Shown: positions 12,400 through 24,040 of the stretch, in pieces
How positions within the stretch are numbered: position 1 is the stretch's first letter
Layout of the letters: each line of letters begins with the position of its first letter
Assembly (NCBI GenBank): GCA_013420905.1
Contig: JAAXNY010000020.1
Location: forward strand, 248,001 to 312,000
Source of the DNA: Collybia mongolica
Lineage: Eukaryota > Basidiomycota > Agaricomycetes > Agaricales > Clitocybaceae
Direction of reading: 5' to 3'
Length of the DNA: 64,000 bases
Translations under genes and position numbers: made by a program
Notes under the pieces: model-generated
Seen by the model: the letters and a program-made list of their open reading frames with translations, nothing else
Databases searched by the model: none
Told to the model about the DNA's origin: nothing

Positions 12400-15300
12400 A
12401 AAAGTCCCCGTCGAGTTTACATTGATCGTGGGAGTTTCCGATCAGTCGGGTCTCAGCTTCCCCTTTCTGTTTTAACCAAGATCTAAGCGACTTCATCATT
12501 GCACCCCTTCCACGCTGCAATGGCTGGAATGCTACATACCTATCCTCAACTCCTTCCACCGACCAACTCAAGTGCACTGACCCTGTCTTATCTCACTGAA
12601 TTGGGTTTTTTTATTGCCCTAGTTCATTCCACGGCCAGAGTGTCCTTTATCCGGATCTTACGTGTCCACCTGCTCAATTTCTTTTTGTTCTGGCATATTA
12701 CCATGAAATCTGGCATATGCATCATTTTTGCTGGAGCAACCCTTGTCCACGATATCGACACATAGTACCTGCATGGTGAATTCAGGAACAGATGGGTTTC
12801 GGGCTTATCGACCCGTGGCAGTCCATCTTGATTGTCAATCACCAATGTCGCCATGCATATGCATTGCATGTATGACATAGCGGTGGACCATTGAGGTGTT
12901 ATAATTACACCTCAAAGAGGAAAGTTAAACAAAGAACGTCGGCGCAATGCGCCGGTATCTGATTGGCTCGTCAGGGTGAGTCAGTGATTATCAGATCGCG
13001 GTCTCTTCAACCTCACGTTAATGTCGAAGCGGCCATGACTCGTACATAATGAGATGCCTCAATAAACCCTCGGACCTTGCTCGGGTTATCTTTGCCGTAC
13101 TTGAGATTAGGCCTCGGCCTCGTTATCACCTTTTCGGAGACCACCATGGGCTTCCATTCCGGTTAGTATCTTTCCGCTTACTCTCTCTTTGTGAAGTTTG
13201 ATACACGGCAAACATAAACGTAGTACGGGAACCTATCCGCGATGGTGCGCCAGGTAAGTAACCTAAATTCGCGTTCTTTTTGTGCTCATAGACTGTTCAT
13301 AGTTTGATCCAGCTAGTGCCCAATCTGATCTTTCCTTGTCTTATACTCTGGGAATAACGTAAAGACGAGCAAGTACATCGATATCCTTGCGGATATGAAT
13401 ACGACGAGTACCTGCACCCCAAAAGATACTCCACTAATCCTGTGCAGTCCCCCTTCGTATGTTCCTTTGGTCCTCGAGGCGCAGCACGGTGCATTGGAAT
13501 TGATGTATTTGAGGATGTAATGCGGAAAAGCTTAAGGGTCAGATTTGAATGTTCTTCCTCATGCCAAGTTTGTCAGTTCCTTTCATTGTGCCAGTTGTCC
13601 CGAAGATTGACCATGTGTTGCTATCTTCTTGCGCTCCAACTCAACTCGTGGCTCACCCCAGCTCTGCATTCCCAGGTTCCAAGTAAGCAACACTCGCTCA
13701 CACGACGTAAATATCCACGCAGCTGCCCGTTGGCGGCGGGTTTTTGCCGGTCTAAACACGTTCATATCGTTCCTTTGTCAGTGCCCTCCGCCTCTTTCCG
13801 CCGCAGTCACACCCAACACGACCTCCTCAGTGTCAAATATAGCCAGAAGGCTTCTGGGCAGAATGCAGGTTTTTGACATTTCTAGTGACATTTCATTTGC
13901 GCCGACCACTCAGCGCCTTCTCGGGCAAAGCTCATCCCAGAATGTAGCAATACAATAATGGTATGACCATCTCTCATATTCGGTTCGATAAAAACCCTAC
14001 CAGTTTCAAACCTTCTAAGGCATACTCGGCGGCGAGAGAGCTTCGTGGTTCAAGGAGCCCCAAAGCAAACATGGACAACTTGCACCATGTATAGCTAGGG
14101 GGACCATCACAGCAGTCAATAACGCACAACGCAATGTGCTTCTCTACCCTTACAAAGCGTGAACATGCTCAAAGATCTGCTCCTCCCAAGTACGAAAGAT
14201 TCATGCAGGCCCATTCAATTCTTGGGAAAGTATGAGCTTCAGCGCGCTTCCCGCGTAGTTCCAGAATATTTCTGTCGGAGGTAGATATCCGGAGAGTCCA
14301 TATATTATAACGGCAAGAAACCCGACGCCACTTGAGCTTCACACCATTCAGTCCATTGACATGCAGTAATGGGAGAGTCTTGGCTAATGCTTTATCATTG
14401 CCGGGATATCAGTAGAACTTCGGCCTCGCGCCGCGGGCGAATGTCCACGTTGAGGAGAAGTCATGGGCCTCATTCCATTGTCTCTTCCATGACTGATAGG
14501 CCCTTCGACTTGAGGATTTCCCTTTATATCAGTCTCTCCACCAGGACGTCACCCGTTAAAATTCCTACGCTAGTGCCGAGGTATCCATGGATGGCCATGT
14601 GTGGCGTTCCCAGACCAGAAGGACACTATTCGTTATTCAAATACTCTAGCATCCTACTCCCTTGCATGTCACCAGCCGTAGCAGTAAAAAAACTGTTCAC
14701 TAGCTCGAGCGCTTGACAGGTTGCGGTCAAATCGGAGTGGCAGAGCGATTACTAGATGCTATAAGCCGAAACTTGCCAAACTTGCCGACGACAATGGCAG
14801 TTTTTAGTACGGGGAAAAAATCCCCCTTATACTCCTGACGGTCGTCAACGCTCGATACATCCATGGAGAGCTTGGTGAGTCACATTTCACAGCCTTGATG
14901 AATCAAAACGGAGACCTCGAGTCATTGTTTTGTACCCAGAATTGGCGCCCCAAACAATCGGTGGGCCGGCGGCACGGGCGTTCGCATTTTGCCGAGGCCG
15001 TTCTCCTTCCGTACTCCCACCCGAACGTTATTCAGGATCACATACGAGTCTCGAGGCTCGTCGCTCCGCCGTTTGCCAAGGCCCGAATAAAGAGGCGAGC
15101 GAGCATCCTGCTCGCTACACAGTTCATTGCAGTGAGAGAGCCGAAGTGGTGCCATAGCTATAATGAATTCCGGAATTGTAGAATTCCGAGCTTTTTAAAA
15201 ATTTAAGGCCTGAAATTATGTCTTCCGTCACAGGCCCAAGCGATCTCCGTCGGGATGCCAGATGGGATTCCTGGAGCGCGAAAATTGAACGGTCATGTGT

Positions 15301-15570
15301 ACCGTTGTCAATCTTGAAACTCGAAACGTTGCGGGTAAAATAGTCAGAATGGAGGATTGTTGGTATGTATGGTCCGGACAATAGATTATTTGCTCATTGC
15401 CGGTCCATCCGTCCGTGAGTCCGCACAGGGCCGCCAAGGCAGCTATACCGTAGAAACCGTCGGGAACATCTATAGTTTGCATTCCCGGCTGCGGTCCGCA
15501 GGAACCAATATCAAAACATCGGTGCTATTGGATAGATGCATGTGTACAAAGTAAGTACACGGCTCGTTGA
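12400..15570. other. 3.2 kb without a convincing gene
   Basis: Normal CpG content but no supported coding chain. Three weak hints were seen. A possible short spliced ORF on the plus strand starts at ATG 13146 with a good GTTAGT donor and possible exons to about 13350. A minus-strand stretch at about 14370-14710 reads like protein (MAIHGYLGTSVGILTGDVL) but contains stops, so it may be a gene relic. A minus-strand 84-codon frame lies at 15228-15482. None is recognised and none is called as a gene. Confidence 0.4.
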
Positions 15571-15584
15571 CCATGGATGATAGC

Positions 15585-15640
15585 AGCTGCCATCAAGCAC
15601 GTGACTTTTGCCAGAAGACTTGATGACAGCTAGCCACGTG
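15585..15640. repeat. Inverted repeat with paired CACGTG sites
   Basis: AGCTGCCATCAAG (15585-15597) and CTTGATGACAGCT (15619-15631) form 13-nt arms with one mismatch. Each arm is followed by CACGTGAC (15598 and 15635). It lies about 60 bp before the CpG-poor block begins. Confidence 0.6.
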
Positions 15641-16120
15641 ACAGATTCGAATTATCTTTAAATCTACTGTCCTGCTCCTTCCAGACCACTTTCTGGTGTC
15701 CTTTGCCCTACAATACAGTAACAGAGCATTGTGGTGTTTAGTTTACTGGCCCATTATTCCATCATGTGAATTTTTGAATTTTCAGACAGAAACTGGGGTT
15801 GCTTTTGGGATTTCTATGATAGGTGCTTCCTTGCTCATTAGAGATCCAGGTTGAGTATTTTGATGATTCAAGCCTCATAAAATATTCTAGAGGGCTATAT
15901 AGTTGAATTTGGATAAAAATGTAAGTTTTTGTATGCTCTCCTGACCTTCTATAGTATAAATCTTGGTAGAAATATTTTTAAGGTAGGGAACATCCACAAT
16001 CCACCTATGATGTATGATAAATGTGACAGTCTAAATCCATCAAGTTTCCTGTAAGGGACCACATCTGTGCTTGCTCGCACCTTCCACAGGGACTTAATCA
16101 CTAATGTAATCTGAAGCCCA

Positions 16121-16210
16121 CTTAGTCCTTAGGTGCCCCCTTCCCTGTGTGGCTGAGTTTTGCCATTCATATTGCTCTCCCCTCTGGGCACTCAGTGCAA
16201 CATGACCCCT
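16121..16210. repeat. Dispersed repeat, copy A (matches 20071-20160)
   Basis: CTTAGTCC, GCCCCCTTCCCTGTG, CTGAGT and CCATTCATATTG occur in the same order as in copy B, about 3.95 kb away, in the same orientation. The family is unknown. Confidence 0.7.
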
Positions 16211-16288
16211 ATGACACCACGGGTGCACCAAGGGTCAAGCAAGATTGAGGCACAGCCTCAGGGTATGATACAATGTAGGAATGTATTA

Positions 16289-16315
16289 TAGTCGCAGACA
16301 ACCAAACATGACAAA
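16289..16315 (+). repeat. Left terminal inverted repeat of the Tc1-like element
   Basis: Begins TAGTCGCAGACAACC and is preceded by TA. It is the partner of the inverted copy at 17549-17574. Confidence 0.8.
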
Positions 16316-16497
16316 TCTAGTATCTCACCCAAAAATAAAAAATTGGGCAATCTGACTTCAGATTCAAACTCAGGATGGTGAAATATGTCAAAAAACACTC
16401 CTCCGAAGTTTTTCCCACAAGCCGTTAGAATGGCCAATATTTTTGATCAAATTTTTGACATTTTTGGAGGGCACATCACCCAAATACAGGTGACTGG

Positions 16498-17300
16498 TTA
16501 GCCCATCATAGCATCGAGGTGCATCATCACACTTTGCAACACTGAATGGTGACCTTTCTGCTTCCTTACAGCCCATGCAGCTGCTTTTCCCTTCAACCCA
16601 AGACGATAGGCACTCATGAAACACCAAGCCCGATTGATGAATCGTCGAATCACATTGATAGGGCACACATCAAGTGCCTTGTATGCCACATTCTTTGCAT
16701 CATCAAAAGACTTCTTGGGCACTTGCTGATAACAGTATTTCACCTATCCCCAGTACTGTACATAATGTAATTAGTTGTAATGATTTAAATGATTACCTAA
16801 AAACATACCATTTCAATCAGATTCAACTCACAATGAAACTTGGGAAGGAAGATGCACTCATGGCCAGCATCCTTTATCAATGTCTCAGGCATTGAGACTT
16901 GATTGGTAAAGTCATCTTGCTTACTGAGCAGCTGTGCCATACAACACCATTCATTTGTCCATGGGCAAACAGGTGCACATTTGGCCTTCAAGTCCTTCAA
17001 ATCAAATCTGTGCTCTTTGAGGGTTTGTTGAAGCCCTTTCTGTAGCCCATCAGCTGTTGTCATTTTCTGGACTTTACCACGGTGTTTAGGAGTTGGATTT
17101 GTATCAGGAATTATTGTATCTTTTTGAAACCTCTGTGGTGGCAGTTCTGGGATGGTCCTGGATTGATTCCGAAGCCCTGAAATGTTTCTCTTCTGTTTTG
17201 CATTGCAACATGCAGGCATGATAGGTGAGCTCTCAGTGTAGAACAGTACTGAGTGTGTTTGCTCTGGTTGACATTGATATTTTTTTTTTGACTGAACCAC
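16498..17300 (-). pseudogene. DDE transposase fragment (C-terminal part)
   Basis: Two blocks on the minus strand: 17300-16797 and 16743-16498, split by a GTATGT...TAG intron. The first holds a Cys-rich zone (CAPVCPW, EWCCMAQLLSKQDDF) and ends FLPKFHCELNLIEM, the catalytic-Glu motif; intact relatives read NPIE, so the Pro is mutated to Leu. The second (KKSFDDAKN, VIRRFINRAW, MSAYRLGLKGKAAAWAV, RKQKGH) is the conserved tail of an Agaricomycete DDE endonuclease family. The upstream DD part cannot be found before the right TIR. Catalytically dead by truncation. Confidence 0.8.
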
Positions 17301-17548
17301 TCAATATTTTTTCTGATTCTTTTCGGAATCATACTCAGCATTAGAAAAGCCATTGATTGCGCTATTTTACATATTTTCAGCTATTTTTTTTTAGGGTTGG
17401 CCAATATTTTCAGGGTCAAAATTTCAGGACCTTGGAAATCGGACAATTGGCTTGTAGAATTTAACTTAAATAGTCCTAAATATGATTCCTAAACAGTTTA
17501 AAGGGCATTCTAAGAAGTTGCCATGGAGGAGAAAGGTTTTCATTTTTT

Positions 17549-17574
17549 TTGTCATGTTTGGTTGTCCATGACTG
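17549..17574 (-). repeat. Right terminal inverted repeat of the Tc1-like element
   Basis: Its reverse complement begins CAGTCATGGACAACC, matching the left end, and it is followed by TA. Confidence 0.8.
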
Positions 17575-17776
17575 TACAACAAACAAATCTGATGGTGAAC
17601 CCAACTGATTGCCCAATGGACTGTTACTGTAGTACTTTTAGCTTATATTACAATGTCAGACTGCTTGGTTTAATTACTATTCTAACTTTGTTTCTATAAT
17701 TATCTGTCTTTACCTACATCACCTACATTTACTAATCTCCTATCATTTGATTAAGTCTATGCATTGCATCTGATAA

Positions 17777-17920
17777 CTATCAGGGCAACCCTAAGTCAAA
17801 GTGCATGCAATCACAAGTCAGCTGACTTCTGACTGATAGGGGAAATCTTAAGTAAGTACAAGTCTAGACTACTCACCTGATAGGGGAAATCCTAAGAGAT
17901 CAATCTAAGGATTCCCCTAC
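17777..17920. repeat. Three short repeats of the word CTGATAGGGGAAATC
   Basis: Copies at about 17777 (diverged), 17833 and 17877 are spaced 45-55 bp. An inverted echo (GGATTCCCCTA) lies near 17910. It may be part of a decayed LTR or subterminal repeat zone. Confidence 0.5.
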
Positions 17921-18304
17921 CAAGTGGCGGCTACTATATACCTATCCTACACAATGCCACTATGTACTGCTATTGTTGCCACATGTCTCAGGGTCAAACA
18001 ATAGGGTCAGTAATACAATAGGTACACTTGTGTGATGGGCCGATGTGATTTTGACAAGTGGCACACATATTGGTGCAGTGGTTCACTGTGCAATCAGTTG
18101 ATTGACAGTATGAGCTTTGACATGCAGTGACAGTCTTTGATCAGTGATAGCAATGTCAGCATGGATGGCAATCCCCTTACAATAACTTTTGGTTTGAAAT
18201 CTTGAGTGGCAACATCATAATAAATCCCACTACAATCTAATTATCCTTAAATTATGATAAGTAAACCTGAAAAGATAGAGGGTTTTACACTCCCCCCACC
18301 TATC

Positions 18305-18515
18305 CTTCTGGAGTCCAGAGGGACTTTTGTATAACATAATCCCAGTCTAGTAGGCATAAAGTCCATGTGGAGTCCACTGGAGTCTAGTGAACTCCATACA
18401 CTTATTCTCTGGAGTACAGAGGGAGTCCAAACTATGTTCCTTACTAGAGTTGACTGAACTCTACTAGACTCTGCTGGAGTCTACTGAACTCCAGGAGTAC
18501 TCTACTAGACTTATT
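18305..18515. repeat. GGAGTC / ACTCC word cluster
   Basis: GGAGTC recurs at 18310, 18369, 18379, 18422 and 18476, mixed with CTAGACT, ACTGAACTCC and TCTACTAGACT words, many partly palindromic. It is non-coding and without CpG. Confidence 0.65.
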
Positions 18516-20070
18516 AATATAAACTACAATAAGCAATTGAAAAAAAGTAACTACAGTATGAATTATACTAAAGATGATCCAATAACCAACTGTATTGAGT
18601 TTTGATCTGCCATCACAAATGCCTTTGTGTGTTATGTGCTTTGAGCTTTGAGCACTGTCCCATTCCCTATGTTTGTATCTCTTTATTCATGGATTCTTTA
18701 TTATTATACATATATATATACTCTCTATATTCTACAGATACCCTCAGTCAATTATACAGAGACTAGGGGTAAGCCACTTTTTTACTCACTTGGTATTCAC
18801 ATTACTTTCTGTACTTTAGTTTACTCTGTTGTTCTCTAGCTTATACATTGGGTTGAATTTCAACAAACTGGACCCTGGGTACATTGTAAAATAAATGCAA
18901 TATGTCCTATATAGACATGTGGTCATGTGTACAGACCATTCTGCAAGTGCCAAAATTTAATCATACCACTTTTGTTTTTCACCCTTCCTTTCTTTTCCTA
19001 TTACCACCACCATTAACCCTCAGTAAAAAATAAAGCCATGCTCAGTCAGTGTAAAATCAGCAGTAATGACAAAGTCAACAAAAAGTCATACAGGAGTCAA
19101 CAAAAATGGTCATTCAAACTCATGGTTTTGTCAACTTTCAATGTGGATTTGGCCATTTGGGAGAAAATAAATGATTTTTGACTACTTTGGGCCAGCTCTT
19201 GACCATTACATTTGGGTGATGTCAAAACTTGCAACTAAAGTTTGACTTAATTTTTTACTGAGGTTAAGCACTATTCCTCCTACCAATGCCACTGCCACCA
19301 TCACCACCATCACCACTGGAACTGTGAGGCTAGGTTGACTATAGGTAAGGAAGAGGTGGTGCACCATAGATTAGATAGATTAGATACCACTGGCAATCTC
19401 CAGAAGACCACCAGCAGTTAGGCAGATATGGTAGAGGCCACAAAAAAGACAATGACAATACAACACTCATTCCACTTGGCTCTGTCAGATTGCCTGTCTC
19501 CACCACCACCACTACTGCTCTGTCATATTCAATGCCAATGCCTGTCAAACTGGACAAGAAGCAAGAAGGGGCAGGGAGAATGGGGAGGTGCCAAGGCAAG
19601 CACAAATGGTCTACCACATGCCCACAACAACAAGTGCCATACCATACAATAACTGCTCTGGCCAGCCACCACCCCCTCCAATGAGCACCAATTGCCTCAT
19701 GTTGTGACCTTGACACCATCTGAGCAGCTCTAAGCACTGTAAGGGGAGCACATATGTGCCCCATGTCTAGTTGCTTGGATATACCTCACCTCATTGTATA
19801 CATACCTATATGCCACTGTATGCCTCAAGACTACCTTGGTATAACTCTAGCTATCCTGTGACATATCCCTTACCCCTTTTTCAGCTATTAGTTTACTTCT
19901 TACTGATGCTCTACCCCCATACCATTTGCACAACCCTAGCAAGCTGATATAGGCTTCTGACATATTCCTATAGTATTTCTCTGATGTAGCTATATAGATG
20001 GGGTTATCCAATTGTAGATGGCACCTTTGCAATAACCTAGGCCTAGATCTTCCTCTAACCATGAAGTGCA

Positions 20071-20160
20071 CTTAGTCCCTCAATGCCCCCTTTCCTGTGC
20101 AGCTGAGTATCACCATTCATATTGATCTCCCCCTTGGACACCTGTGTGATGCAGCCTACA
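20071..20160. repeat. Dispersed repeat, copy B
   Basis: Same orientation as 16121-16210 and about 75-80 percent similar by eye over some 85 bp. Confidence 0.7.
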
Positions 20161-21324
20161 AGCACCAACAACAACCATACAACCCTGGGCAGCTATTTAA
20201 TAAAAACCCATAGCACCATGCCTCATGCCCCACTGGTACTGTACCAGGCTGGGATAGAGAAATAAGCAGGTGCCAAGGTGAGTACTGCCCCCAACTGCAG
20301 ACAGCTGGGCACTAATGATGACAAGGGCCAGTACCACATTAGCCCACCAGTACTATGCTACAACATCCAGCATCCAACCCACAGCTAAGTTGCCCATAAA
20401 GTATGGCTGCCAGTGCCAACACCAGCCTGGAATTTGACCCCCACAGCCCATACATGTGCCACTCTGCCCAAACCACAGCCATGACCTGGCCCCTGTTAGA
20501 TTTAGAAAACACATGACTTCTTATCTCATATGCTCAATGCCACATTACTGAGCCACCTGTACTAGACTTAGCTTCACTGTTGCCAATACAACTGTTGTGG
20601 TCATTCTGGTGCTCCATCTGGACACTTTTTTCTTCTTGGGACTTTCTCATTCTAACAGCTCCACCACCAACACTCATAATCCACTGCCACCTATCACCAC
20701 CACTTCTGCATATGGCCATCACATGACCAAGCCCACAAACAGCTGCTGCTGCCCCTGCCTTCTGATGGTGATGGGTTTGCCATAACCATAACCATACACC
20801 CTTCAATAACAAGCCTAACAGCATGGTATGGGTGCCAATATGGCTGTTGTTGGGCTAATACAGCATATGGCTAATAAATTTTACAATAACCATGCAAGAG
20901 TTGGGTGTGTGCTTTCTTATTGTGTTGTGTTTGAGCTGCTTGTATCAATAGGCAGTTTTTGACAGCAGAACATCTGCAATATACAACAATACAACCATAA
21001 TATATGGTCTTACCAGATATATGAGTCAGAATGCATACTTCTGCATTAATTTTTTAAATTTGTAGGAAGTGTGTCATTCTTGTCAAAAATTTACAGACCT
21101 AATACAAGATGTAGATTAGTTTTAGTATTATGTTTCTAACCCTCCACCCTGATACACTGCTCTATGTTAACTCCTTCAAGCATCCATCTTCAATGGAAAG
21201 AAGGCATGATCCAGCATGCAAATTTTGGGGCATCTAGTGCCTTAAAGGGAAAGGATGGCCAACATCAATTGAGGCCTAATAGAGGAGTTTAAATGAATAA
21301 TGTTTTAAGCTGAGCAGACTAACA

Positions 21325-21410
21325 GAGGTTGATGCATCAACCTCATCTCTAGGGTAGAGGGGTCAATGCTAAATCCTTTGTCTATCATCTGAGGAGGTTG
21401 ATGCATCAAC
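21325..21410. repeat. Perfect 20-nt palindrome and a second 14-nt copy
   Basis: GAGGTTGATGCATCAACCTC at 21325-21344 equals its own reverse complement. GTTGATGCATCAAC recurs at 21397-21410. Confidence 0.75.
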
Positions 21411-21887
21411 ACACCAGCCTGTTGTGCAAGTATGGAGGCAAGGCATATCTTTAAAGTTATGTGGACTATATACCTGTATTAAGCTGTCAACAGTCACCAA
21501 TTGACAGGTCAGATAGTGGATACCTGTACCATATATCATACTGTTGATGGGGTACACTTGGGTGACAATGGTACAGATACAGCCACCATTGAAAGGCCAA
21601 ACCTGGGGGAATGTATGTATGCACCTCAATAGCAAAGATGGACTTCAAAATATAACAGTCTCATGAGAGAATGTTCTTTCTTTTCTAAGTTCTCAGACTT
21701 GGAATCTGCAAATACCAAGAGGTTTATCAGACTGGTTTTTAAGGTAAGATATTTCTATTGGTGTCATGACAAGATGTGTACTTGTACAGACAGGAAAAGA
21801 CTAGTAATTATTTCTTTGAAGGGCCTCATGACATTAAGTCCTTAGACTCCATTTCTCAGATCAAGGCAATAATTGACCTTGGGTTCC

Positions 21888-22068
21888 AAACCAAGTAACA
21901 ACACTATCCCAGAACCTCAAACCCTAGATAGATTTCTATGGAAGAACAGGTCTCACAATACTAAGTATCCTCAACTCAGCCTTGACAATATAACAACAAT
22001 AATTAGTCTCAGGTTCAGACTAGGCACCAATACTATCCCAAGAACAAGTCCTTAGATAGATTCTACTT
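21888..22068. repeat. Diverged direct repeat pair (about 50 bp units)
   Basis: Units at about 21890-21940 and 22020-22068 share ACTATCCCA.GAAC and TAGATAGATT.CTA in order. They lie inside the CpG-free block. Confidence 0.5.
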
Positions 22069-22670
22069 TCTTTTGAGGATCTTGACTCAGAAGAACACTT
22101 TTCTTTAATGTCACTACAACTGTTTGGATGTATTGACAAATGGGTGATTCAACAGGGCTCTGATTCTCTGGTAACTAATTGTATTTTTTGAAGTATATGT
22201 AAGGAATGGATGAGCCAAGATGGCCTGCTATTGTAAAAGAGAGTCACAAATACTGTAACAATCAGTAAGCAGAGTAGCAAAAGCCATAGGGCTTAGGATA
22301 TAGTAGGGTATAAGGTATGTAAGAAACATCTTGGTAGTTTGGGCCTTATCATTGTCAGTGGGTGGGTACCTGGGAGGAAGAGTACTTCTATTCTTTGTTG
22401 CTCTCTATCATGGCCTGGCATGCCAATCCCTTGATCACTTCTCTCTCAATACATGTCAGCTAATTCTCTCAGAGCATCAGGATGTCCAGTCCTTCTGTGA
22501 TCTGAGTTCTGGTATCCTCTCAATCATCAGGGACTGTTCCAAGTCCATCTGTAGACTTGGTACAAATACAGACCTGTTGTGAGTCCATATTCCCTTCTCA
22601 CTATGGTCCTTCTCAAGTACATTACATCATGTTGTATAGACCATGCTACATCTATACTTTCTCTACACCC

Positions 22671-22941
22671 TGTTAGAATCAGTTCAGTACTCCCTCAGAT
22701 CTAGGGCTGACAGCTGATGTCTTCAATTTGTCACTGGTTCATACAGTTCTCTGATGTATACTATAAATAGGTTATACTTACTCATCCATTATGCATTCCC
22801 TATTAGTCACCTTGTAGTACTGTATAGTATATAGCTCAGGTCCGAATGAGCTAACACGGAAGTTGAAACAACTTGAATACCACAGTTATATTATCACATA
22901 CTGTAGGTCCTTTGCACTCTTTTACCATGTAGATTCTAACA
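22671..22941. mobile_element. Solo LTR of a retrotransposon
   Basis: A 271-bp sequence starts TGTTAGAATC and ends with the exact inverse GATTCTAACA (the TG...CA rule). It is flanked on both sides by the 5-bp duplication CACCC (22666-22670 and 22942-22946). An internal TATAAATA at 22763-22770 fits an LTR promoter. No internal retrotransposon region adjoins it, so it is a recombination remnant. Confidence 0.85.
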
Positions 22942-24040
22942 CACCCTTGGTGGGTGACCCTGTACTTAGATGGTCTTTGTGATGTCATGTAAACAACCTT
23001 TACCCAGGATGTTTCTTATACATGAGATTGTCTCACTACTATTATATCCATTGACATGTAAAGGCACCTAGCTCAATGAATATACTCATAATGATGATCA
23101 TATTCATTATCCAGTTCCCTTCTGTCTCAGGGCAACTAAGTGGTCTTGCTATGATTATCAGATCAGGTTCTCTTCCATAATCCTTCATTATCCCTGGCAT
23201 GCATCATTACAGTGTGCTTTATTAGCACAAAATCATAAATTACGAGCACAGATAGTTGCCTGTCATATCACCATAAATACAGATACAGCATGCAGCCCTA
23301 CCTGCAACCAGGATGCCCCTTTGCCACCAATGCCACCCACCAAAGGATATGGCCATCATGCAACAATGCCCACTGCCACCATTCACCAGCCCCTGTGTCA
23401 ATGACAGACCCACCACCTGCCTACATGATGTCAGCATTTCATCAAAGGCAAAAGTTTAGAAAAGCATTTAAAAAGGCCCCCAGCCAAGGCAACCACTCAT
23501 TTCCTCTTGAAAATAAGCTGTTGCTACTGCAGTTCCATGAGGTATACAACTAGCAAGTTTTATTGTCAGCTTTCTGAGCTCGTTTTATACATTACCCAGA
23601 TTGATTGTTCTGTAGGGACCCAGTGATTTAACACTGGGTTCTATCTTCCTGGATTGACATATACTATTTTCCCATAAGATTTCTCCTTTCTGTGGGGTGA
23701 ATAAATCGCGGTGACAGTTGAGGGGTCTAAAGCCTTCAATATAACCTTTTTTTTGAAACATGGCCGGCCCTAGCTGCATTTGTCTCGAACTGAGAGCAAA
23801 CCATCATCTCATAATTTAAGAGGAATATGGAACAGACTTCCTCCTGTCCATAGGATACCTCCCTATCCTTTATCGTTCATTTTATTTAGCCCCTATGATC
23901 GATCACCTAAGGTCGATTTAACTTGTAATAGTAGGGGCAAAAGTGCGGCATCGATCGCATGATGTCATAAACGCAGCACTTAGCATGAACCATAAAACCA
24001 GGCGAACCATAGCCAGACGTCGAGACGACGACAAGAAGTC

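Larger units (their letters stand above)
16289..17574 (-). mobile_element. Tc1/IS630-type DNA transposon, decayed, with TIRs and TA duplication
   Basis: The left end (16289-16315) and right end (17549-17574) are inverted copies sharing GACAACCAAACATGACAAA, with mismatches concentrated at a likely former CpG. Both ends abut TA (16287-16288 and 17575-17576), the target duplication of the Tc1/mariner superfamily. The 1286-bp element encodes on the minus strand the C-terminal part of a DDE transposase. A large upstream part carrying the first catalytic residues appears missing, so this is probably an internally deleted, non-autonomous copy. Confidence 0.85.
15700..23700. other. CpG-depleted, A+T-rich transposon graveyard
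   Basis: CG dinucleotides are scarce throughout and essentially absent from about 18060 to 22840, while TG and CA are common. This is the footprint of cytosine methylation followed by deamination, known for silenced transposons in basidiomycetes. The block holds a Tc1-like element, a solo LTR and several diverged repeats, and no intact host gene. CpG returns on both sides where genes resume. Confidence 0.85.

Noticed and set aside
18700..18720. TATATATATA run as a possible promoter
   Set aside because: Simple repeat in the transposon block with no gene downstream.
20534..20824. His/Gly/Trp-rich minus-strand frame
   Set aside because: Compositional artefact of CA/TG-rich, CpG-free DNA; not a protein pattern.
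22331..22582. 83-codon frame with a hydrophobic start
   Set aside because: It lies in the CpG-free block with no splice partner or homologous motif. Low stop density by chance is more likely.
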